A stretch of 11,007 nt of DNA from positions 1 to 11,007 of the forward strand of contig CAZQLE010000133.1 in NCBI GenBank assembly GCA_964593905.1. The letters are read 5' to 3'. The translations under genes and the position numbers were made by a program. Within the stretch, counting starts at the first letter, position 1. Each line of letters begins with the position of its first letter. Positions 6,553 through 11,007 of the stretch are shown piece after piece. This DNA comes from CAZQLE01 sp964593905. GTDB taxonomy: Bacteria > Chloroflexota > Anaerolineae > Anaerolineales > Anaerolineaceae. The notes beneath the pieces are model-generated. The model had not been told where the DNA came from, did not search any database, and saw only the letters and a program-made list of their open reading frames with translations.

Positions 6553-6951
6553 TTGTCGATTGATTTTCTTTGGATCAAAGCGAGCCGAAGCGGCGATCAG
6601 ATCTTGCAGCGCTGGCCAGGGGGCTGTGTCGAAGGAGTGGATATCCACCTGCCGCATCGCCAGCCGGTCACCGATGAGCAGCCTGGACGGGTCGGGGAGA
6701 TAGGCGCCATGTACGAAGGCCAGCTCAACCCGGTCAGGTTTTGGCCGAATCTGACACACACCGGCGCTGACGTGCCCGCCTCGGGCCGAATCGAAATAGA
6801 TCAAGCCTTTGGGATGGATCTCTTCGGTGACCCCGGGCACACAGGATGCGACCATGCTGCGAAGCTCCATCACAACATCCTGCAAATCGGCCGGGAGAAA
6901 TTGAAGAAAGCGTTCGATTTCCTGCGTCGGTCGCAGGTGATAAGCGTTCAT
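6547..6951 (-). CDS. DUF1801 family protein, second type
   Basis: A 134-residue soluble protein that I place in DUF1801 from the N-terminal helix (TQEIERFLQFLPADLQDVVMELRSMV), the VPGVTEEIHPKGLIYFD strand region, and the conserved VELAFVHGAYLPDPSRLLIGD segment. No function is established for the family. The frame is open further upstream, but the ATG at 6951 has a GGGAG Shine-Dalgarno seven bases before it (6959-6963). The extension would instead translate the attC-like site F. The gene is GC-rich and follows R' of site F by 29 bases. It shares little direct identity with the DUF1801 gene at 2298-2705, so the two were probably acquired independently. Confidence 0.83.
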   Translation of the reverse strand: MNAYHLRPTQEIERFLQFLPADLQDVVMELRSMVASCVPGVTEEIHPKGLIYFDSARGGHVSAGVCQIRPKPDRVELAFVHGAYLPDPSRLLIGDRLAMRQVDIHSFDTAPWPALQDLIAASARFDPKKINRQD

Positions 6952-6980
6952 ACCACAACTCCCAAGCGGCCCGAGGACCC

Positions 6981-7069
6981 ACCCAACCGACTGACCCCTT
7001 AACCGGCCCGCACTGTGCCGCACTCGAAGCAACCCCGTAGGGTGCGCCTCGGCGCACCATCTGTTCCAA
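6981..7069 (-). repeat. attC-like recombination site F, with embedded hairpin
   Basis: In gene orientation a TTGGAAC block (7063-7069, weak R'') is followed by the palindromic hairpin at 7041-7058. Then come TGCTTCGAGTGCGGCACAGTG, shared with site E, and GGTTAAGGGGTCAGTCG plus GTTGGGT (6981-6987). The right half is a convincing attC end, but the left half is uncertain, so the site may be a hybrid. Confidence 0.5.
7041..7058. repeat. Perfect 8-bp palindromic hairpin
   Basis: GGTGCGCC and GGCGCACC form a perfect inverted repeat separated by two bases. It is flanked by GTAG, giving the GTAGGGTGCGCC form that recurs as an extragenic repeat in many unrelated bacterial genomes. It lies inside the attC-like region between the second RibD_C gene and the DUF1801 gene. 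Confidence 0.7.
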
Positions 7070-7085
7070 CTAAGTCAAAGAAGAT

Positions 7086-7128
7086 CGCTGGGACGGGCGT
7101 GGACCCTGCCGGCCCGCCCGGTGCCCGC
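7086..7128 (-). repeat. attC fragment directly after the second RibD_C gene
   Basis: In gene orientation GCACCGGGCGGGCCGGCAGG matches the central part of sites B-D. GGTCCACGCCCGTCCC then matches a block in sites G and H (CGTTCACGCCCGCCC and AGTCCACGCCCGTACC). It lacks its own clear R' box before site F begins. It is likely the remains of the cassette's own attC, joined to site F by recombination or deletion. Confidence 0.45.
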
Positions 7129-7137
7129 TTTTCATTT

Positions 7138-7698
7138 TTATTTCTGATAATGTAACGCAACAACGCCCGAACCAAACGTTTTTGATCCAACAAGATTTAA
7201 GGTACGGTTCTCGACCGATTCGAACAAGCGGGGGCCTTTTCCCGCAATAATCGGGTGAACCACAAAGTGATACTCGTCGATCAGATTCCATTCTGCAACT
7301 TGCGCTGCGATGTTCAGCCCACCAATAAAAATATTTTTTCCTGGCTGTTGTTTTAACTTCATAATCTCTTCCCGCAGATTGGAGTGGAGAAGCGTCGTAT
7401 TGTTCCATTCCACGCTCCGCAACGTCGTTGAAAAGACAATCTTTGGCATGGAATCGAATATCCGTGCGAATTCATTGATCGTTTTCGTTCCCGATTGATT
7501 CACGGCGACATCGTGCCAGTATGGATACATCAAGTGATACGTGTTCCGTCCGAAAATGTTAACGCCTGAATCCTGCAAGAGCCTGGTGAAATAGGCATGC
7601 AATTCATCATCGGCGATCCCTGTTTCATGACCACAGTAGCCGTCTATCGTGATGTTGATTGCAAAAATAACTTTTCTCACGGGTGGTTCTTCTGGCAT
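7138..7698 (-). CDS. Dihydrofolate reductase-like (RibD C-terminal domain) protein, copy 2
   Basis: A 186-residue soluble protein of the RibD_C/YyaP class. Signatures are KVIFAINITIDGYCGH (9-24), IFGRNTYHLM (48-57), KIVFSTTL (86-93), KNIFIGG (121-127) and HPIIAGKGPRLF (148-159), ending GSGVVALHYQK. An NAD(P)H-dependent reductase activity is plausible but untested, and the family has no firm substrate. It is clearly divergent from copy 1 (3496-4068), so the two are separate acquisitions, not a tandem duplication. The ATG at 7698 has GAAGGA eight bases upstream (7707-7712). The gene begins 84 bases after R' of site G and is followed by a composite attC-like region. Confidence 0.88.
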   Translation of the reverse strand: MPEEPPVRKVIFAINITIDGYCGHETGIADDELHAYFTRLLQDSGVNIFGRNTYHLMYPYWHDVAVNQSGTKTINEFARIFDSMPKIVFSTTLRSVEWNNTTLLHSNLREEIMKLKQQPGKNIFIGGLNIAAQVAEWNLIDEYHFVVHPIIAGKGPRLFESVENRTLNLVGSKTFGSGVVALHYQK

Positions 7699-7782
7699 TA
7701 TTTTAGTCCTTCAGTGGCTATTCCACGCATATCTGACAGGAAGGTTAAGGTCTGTTCTTTGCCCCCGATGCGGATGTCTGCG

Positions 7783-7906
7783 GGCTAACGGTTTGCCTTA
7801 CCTGCCCCTGGGCGGGCGTGAACGCTGCCTGCGGAAAATCACTTTTTCTACCAGATTGTCGCCGCATACCCAAGCCGAAGGAGGTCAGGTGGAGCTGGTG
7901 TTGGGC
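7783..7906 (-). repeat. attC-like recombination site G (after KAP NTPase gene)
   Basis: A long member of about 124 bases. In gene orientation it begins GCCCAAC (7900-7906), a perfect RYYYAAC R'' box, inside the last codons of the upstream gene. Its body contains CGTTCACGCCCGCCC, and it ends GCAGGTAAGGCAAACC plus GTTAGCC (7783-7789), an R' with one departure from GTTRRRY. The L' segment is identical to that of site D. The long middle is unlike sites B-D. Confidence 0.7.
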
Positions 7907-10041
7907 ATTTCACCTTCCGCTTTTACCTGCTTTTTTTCTTTGTACAATCGCACAAACTCATCAATTGCATACTCCTCAAGATCATTCCTCAAAACATTGT
8001 TCGATTGACGTGTATATATATCAAACAACTTATCAGTATCATAGGTTTTTTCTACTTTGGTGAACTCGAATCCAGAAGGTTTACGATTTCCCACTGTTAC
8101 CCAAACATAATGAGATAATAATTGTCCTAGCGCTCGATCATTTTGCCCCAATATTTTATAAACATATTGATTTGCCAGTTCTGGCTCATTAAGTATTTGA
8201 TCAGATTGCCAAGTTGACAAAATACGTGGAAAACAATCTGGATAAGAAGTAAAAATATCGATACCCGTGTCTATCAATTCTAAATGAATACGCGCCTTAA
8301 GAGCTTCCAGGATTACATTTTTATTAATTCCTTCTGATATATATTTCCTATTCTCTTGAGAAATTACTTTATGAATTACTAAAGTTGCAAATGCAAGTGA
8401 ATTAGTAGAGTTAACTAACTCAGAAATGTACACTTCAAATTCATTTGGATCTTTCGGTAAATTTACAATGAATAAATTAGCTGCTGAGTTTGATTCGGAT
8501 TTCCAATTATTATTTTCTGCCCAATCAAAGTTTTCTCCTTGAAGTGAAATTAATTTTGCCAGGATTTTTTTGCCTTCCGCATTTATTTCCGCAATGTAAA
8601 TAATGAGTTTGTCCAGGAGTTGAATCAATTGGTTGTCATTTTTGAATTTTGCCAGGGTTTTAATAAATGGATCAATAGGTGTATTGGGATCACTTGAATT
8701 CAACAATTCTATAAACTGGCGAACGTAGTTAGTGGGAATATCTTTTGTGGAAATACGCAACCTAAAATACCGTTGAAAATGAGTTGAGGAAGCTATATTC
8801 TGCTCCTTCTCATATACAGAGTGCAAATCACCTGTTAGATAGATGGGATTTGCAGGGTTGTTAATATAAGCACCGAAGATTGGGAACAGAAAACCCAAAA
8901 CACCTTCTATCGTTTCCACCATATCTTCATCAACACTGGATTTCAACCACTCTCGTATTTTTTGGAAAATTGCAAACCGCTCTTTTCTTTGAAAATCATT
9001 TCCCCCAATGTAGATAGAATCTAAAGCCGTAAATTCTTTTTCATACTTGGGAATTTCATGGTAAACGTTTGGACAAAAAACTCGAATAAACTCCAAGACC
9101 AAGAAATCACCGTAATTAATTTCACCTTTAACAAGAGGCATCGAAAACAATATTGCGTTTAGGTATCTTTTTGCTGTTCGTAAATCAGCTATGTGCCTTT
9201 TTCCATACTTTTGATATATATTCCCGAAACGCTCCCCAATGTTTTTTTCGAATTGAACTCGGTGTAACTCAGCAATATTGTCAATTCCGCTTCCAACAAA
9301 CTCATCAACTTGTTCTTGATCAACTTTTGGCAAATTTATATCTATTTGCACTATCTTCTCAAGAAAATCAGAATCAATTTTTACCTGGTCTTGAAGGATG
9401 TTTCTAACTTGTTTAAGATCAAAAGCTAACACATATGTGAAATTTGGAAAATCACTACAAAGTCTTACCAATTTAAAAATCAACATCAGCTCTGATGGAT
9501 CAAGTCGATCAATATTATCAATCAAAATGACAACCCGGCCTTTAATACCCGTGAGATCTCGAACTAATTTTTGTCTTATTTGTTCTGGTGTTTCGCCAGC
9601 TTGATTTTTGTTTATTGGCAGTGTTATTTTAATGGGCCCTATTGATATTTCAGGTGACAAATTAAATGACAATTTTCTTGCATATTTTTGAAAATTAGAT
9701 TTTAGATCTGTTTTACCTGGATCGAGTTCTCCAACTGCGGTCTCAATAGCTGTATAGAAAGTAAACAACAATTGTTCAGCCGAGTTGAAAAACCATGGGT
9801 CGAAACGTAAGATAACGATTTTTTTATCATCTGCTTCTTTACTGGATTGATGATTGGTTAATTCGCGTTCTAATAAATTTAGAACAGAACTTTTTCCTGA
9901 TCCCCACGGGCCATATATACCTACAACAAGACTATCTTTAGAAATCCAATTGGTTATTGTCTGGGCTAGCCTCACAACAAATTCGCTTCGCCCCAGTTTG
10001 TCATCTTTGAAATGCGAAATTGGTTCATCATTTAGATACAT
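7885..10041 (-). CDS. KAP-family P-loop NTPase
   Basis: A 718-residue protein with a KAP-type P-loop domain at the N-terminus. Walker A is GPWGSGKSS (44-52). The family-typical RFDPWFF follows at 79-85, and Walker B is VVILIDNIDRLDP (170-182) with an acidic pair for Mg and catalysis. An AFDLKQV segment (206-212) fits the sensor region. Many KAP proteins carry transmembrane insertions, but none is visible here, so it is probably cytoplasmic. The C-terminal 350-400 residues are helical with no domain I recognise. KAP ATPases occur in several bacterial defence and conflict systems, which makes such a role possible. ATG 10041 is chosen over 10062 because GGAG lies five bases upstream and the longer frame would overlap the attC R' box. 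The gene is AT-rich. The DUF4145/HEPN-like gene is directly upstream. Confidence 0.9.
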   Translation of the reverse strand: MYLNDEPISHFKDDKLGRSEFVVRLAQTITNWISKDSLVVGIYGPWGSGKSSVLNLLERELTNHQSSKEADDKKIVILRFDPWFFNSAEQLLFTFYTAIETAVGELDPGKTDLKSNFQKYARKLSFNLSPEISIGPIKITLPINKNQAGETPEQIRQKLVRDLTGIKGRVVILIDNIDRLDPSELMLIFKLVRLCSDFPNFTYVLAFDLKQVRNILQDQVKIDSDFLEKIVQIDINLPKVDQEQVDEFVGSGIDNIAELHRVQFEKNIGERFGNIYQKYGKRHIADLRTAKRYLNAILFSMPLVKGEINYGDFLVLEFIRVFCPNVYHEIPKYEKEFTALDSIYIGGNDFQRKERFAIFQKIREWLKSSVDEDMVETIEGVLGFLFPIFGAYINNPANPIYLTGDLHSVYEKEQNIASSTHFQRYFRLRISTKDIPTNYVRQFIELLNSSDPNTPIDPFIKTLAKFKNDNQLIQLLDKLIIYIAEINAEGKKILAKLISLQGENFDWAENNNWKSESNSAANLFIVNLPKDPNEFEVYISELVNSTNSLAFATLVIHKVISQENRKYISEGINKNVILEALKARIHLELIDTGIDIFTSYPDCFPRILSTWQSDQILNEPELANQYVYKILGQNDRALGQLLSHYVWVTVGNRKPSGFEFTKVEKTYDTDKLFDIYTRQSNNVLRNDLEEYAIDEFVRLYKEKKQVKAEGEMPNTSST

Positions 10042-10046
10042 AGACA

Positions 10047-10050
10047 CTCC
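10047..10050 (-). promoter_or_regulatory. Shine-Dalgarno deciding the KAP NTPase start
   Basis: GGAG sits five bases upstream of ATG 10041 and only eight bases after the R' box of site H. The leader left after cassette insertion is therefore just long enough to hold a ribosome binding site and has no room for a promoter. Transcription must come from an upstream cassette or from within site H. Confidence 0.7.
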
Positions 10051-10057
10051 AATAAAC

Positions 10058-10176
10058 GCCAAACTATATATGGTTTGTTTTACCTACCTGTGGTACGGGC
10101 GTGGACTCTACTTGGGAACAAGAAAAAGCCCGAAAACGCCGCAGAATCGCCAGTGTCAGGTGCATCTTTGTTAACT
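10058..10176 (-). repeat. attC-like recombination site H (after DUF4145 gene)
   Basis: In gene orientation it begins AGTTAACAAAGATGC (R''-like, ending in AAC). It contains CACCTGAC and AGTCCACGCCCGTACC, both with counterparts in site G, and ends GGTAGGTAAAACAAACC, a short AT tract and GTTTGGC (10058-10064). R' has one mismatch to GTTRRRY. Its length is about the same as site G, supporting a long subfamily. It lies between two genes that could work together, so they are separate cassettes. Confidence 0.6.
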
Positions 10177-10182
10177 CGCAAT

Positions 10183-10833
10183 TTAAAATGGAGCGCTGTC
10201 TTCTTCACTGGTTTTGGGTCTCAGTTTTTCTTCCGCTTTCTTTTTTTGTCGCTTTAGAAATTCATCAAATTTTTTACTCAAAACAAACACATATTCATTT
10301 ATTGCGTTTGCAAAGTCTAAAATGTCTCTCGCGTCTTCTTTTGTTATTTTTTCTCCTGAGGCATGTGCCCCAAGATTGCGTTGTATTCTTAAAGCTTCTC
10401 CCCATTGAAACAATCTATCGTCAATTATTTTTCTTTCCAATAATTCTTTAATACCTTCCGCAATCATTTTGTTTTTTGTTTCAAAATGCTTGCATAAACC
10501 TTCTAAAGACTTTCCACACATAACAGCACATGCGTTATATGCTCTGGCGTTATAACACTTATCTGCTTCTTCAAGAGAGTCGCCCACAATTTCGGGAAGT
10601 AAACGTCTATTGCTGTTTTTAGGCTGTGGCCACAAACGAACATTACCTACCCACTCTTCCTGATCAAAGCCAACCTGAATTAATTCTTGATAACCTAACA
10701 ATGGCTCTTTACATACTGGACACTCTAACAAAACGACTTTGAACGGAATTGGGGTATCTTCACTACAAGATACGTGTTCACCAATGATTTTTCCATCAAC
10801 TTTTGCTTCACAATATGGGCACTCAATAATCAT
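10183..10833 (-). CDS. Zinc-ribbon DUF4145 protein with HEPN-type R-x4-H motif
   Basis: A 216-residue soluble protein. The N-terminus has two Cys pairs, CPYC (5-8) and CPVC (38-41), plus Cys23, which would form a zinc ribbon. Residues about 78-195 match the helical DUF4145 domain (LPEIVGDSLEEADKCYNARAYNACAVMCGKSLEGL, then the helix with QWGEALRIQRNLGAHA). DUF4145 is related to the HEPN superfamily, and RNLGAH (152-157) is an intact R-x4-H motif of the sort that forms the ribonuclease centre in HEPN toxins. RNase activity is inferred, since some DUF4145 proteins may be non-catalytic. The tail is Lys-rich (FLKRQKKKAEEKLRPK). ATG 10833 is chosen over 10872 because AGGA (10841-10844) lies seven bases upstream and the zinc ribbon starts at once. 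The KAP NTPase gene follows in the same direction. Confidence 0.85.
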   Translation of the reverse strand: MIIECPYCEAKVDGKIIGEHVSCSEDTPIPFKVVLLECPVCKEPLLGYQELIQVGFDQEEWVGNVRLWPQPKNSNRRLLPEIVGDSLEEADKCYNARAYNACAVMCGKSLEGLCKHFETKNKMIAEGIKELLERKIIDDRLFQWGEALRIQRNLGAHASGEKITKEDARDILDFANAINEYVFVLSKKFDEFLKRQKKKAEEKLRPKTSEEDSAPF

Positions 10834-10907
10834 AATAAAATCCTTTATGGTTGACGAATCACAGTAGGTCAACTACATTTTCTCCAACCATCTGTATAAC
10901 ACCCTAC

Positions 10908-10924
10908 TTGGGTATTTTACCCAA
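10908..10924. repeat. Perfect 7-bp inverted repeat in the leader of the DUF4145 gene
   Basis: TTGGGTA and TACCCAA are separated by TTT. The element lies about 75 bases upstream of the start codon and downstream of the candidate promoter, where an operator or leader hairpin could act. It has no following T-run in the gene direction. Confidence 0.35.
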
Positions 10925-10955
10925 TCCTTTGGCTGGAGAATGGCTCATTTAAATA

Positions 10956-10988
10956 ATTATAGATGAATACCGAAAAAAGATTTGTCAA
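10956..10988 (-). promoter_or_regulatory. Candidate promoter of the DUF4145 cassette, poorly spaced
   Basis: In gene orientation a perfect TTGACA (10983-10988) is followed by a perfect TATAAT (10956-10961). The spacer is 21 bases, longer than the 16-18 usual for housekeeping promoters, so activity is doubtful. The position is suggestive, just inside the cassette beyond the attC R' box at 10991-10997 and upstream of two genes that have no other obvious promoter. Confidence 0.3.
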
Positions 10989-10990
10989 AC

Positions 10991-11007
10991 GCCCAACCAA
11001 AACACCT
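10991..11007 (-). repeat. Right end of a further attC-like site, cut by the window edge
   Basis: GTTGGGC (10991-10997), a perfect GTTRRRY R' box, is preceded in gene orientation by AGGTGTTTTG, plausible as L' plus spacer. This implies that another cassette lies upstream, beyond 11007. Confidence 0.55.

Noticed and set aside
6403..7002. A 199-codon plus-strand frame.
   Set aside because: It spans an attC-like site and two well-supported minus-strand gene ends, which a real gene would not.
3425..7069. The dispersed repeats as a CRISPR array.
   Set aside because: Copies are 70-125 bases long, imperfect, separated by whole genes and tied to gene ends. CRISPR repeats are short and regularly spaced by short unique spacers.
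3496..7698. The two DHFR-like genes as trimethoprim-resistance determinants.
   Set aside because: They belong to the RibD_C/YyaP branch, not DfrA or DfrB, and nothing in the sequence supports antifolate resistance.
7885..10833. The KAP NTPase and DUF4145 genes as a RADAR-type system, in which a KAP-like ATPase (RdrA) works with an adenosine deaminase.
   Set aside because: No deaminase gene is present next to the ATPase; the neighbour is a zinc-ribbon DUF4145 protein.
10844..10873. TTGACC and CATAAA with a 17-base spacer, as a promoter directly before the DUF4145 gene.
   Set aside because: Transcription would start at or beyond the Shine-Dalgarno, which would leave no functional ribosome binding site.

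Overview
The window looks like the tail of a chromosomal integron gene-cassette array, followed by ordinary chromosomal genes. All supported genes lie on the minus strand, so in gene direction the window is read from 11007 down to 1. The organism is probably a member of the Chloroflexi (Anaerolineae-like). This is inferred from the lipoprotein with a long Pro/Thr-rich linker, TolB-type propeller blades and a sugar-binding-protein domain, a style common in that group. There is no rRNA or other marker gene to confirm it.

From about 11000 down to 2300, ten single-gene units follow one another: a zinc-ribbon DUF4145/HEPN-like protein, a KAP P-loop NTPase, a RibD_C/DHFR-like protein, a DUF1801 protein, a helical-repeat (HEAT-like) protein, a six-helix membrane protein, a cupin, a second RibD_C/DHFR-like protein, a DUF7000 protein and a second DUF1801 protein. 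Most are separated by related 70-125 base elements. In gene orientation each element starts with an (R'')-like ...AAC block at or inside the end of the preceding gene. It is GC-rich and partly self-complementary in the middle, and it ends with a GTTRRRY-like box (mostly GTTGGGC) shortly before the next start codon. This is the architecture of attC recombination sites. No integrase gene is present; if one exists it should lie beyond position 11007, upstream of the first cassette.

The cassettes differ in base composition. The DUF4145, KAP NTPase and DUF7000 genes are visibly AT-rich, while the first RibD_C gene, the membrane-protein gene and the 6547-6951 DUF1801 gene are GC-rich, as expected for cassettes collected from different sources. 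The array decays toward its old end: the element between the DUF7000 and DUF1801 genes keeps only a half-site, and none is recognised after 2298.

Below 2223 lies a 665-residue lipoprotein that combines a TolB-like beta-propeller with a periplasmic sugar-binding-protein fold. Below that is the start of a membrane or secreted protein cut by the window edge.

The most interesting possibility is the adjacent pair at 7885-10833. One gene encodes a KAP-family ATPase. The other encodes a zinc-ribbon protein with an intact R-x4-H motif of the kind used by HEPN ribonucleases. Together they could form a cassette-borne defence system; this is inference.
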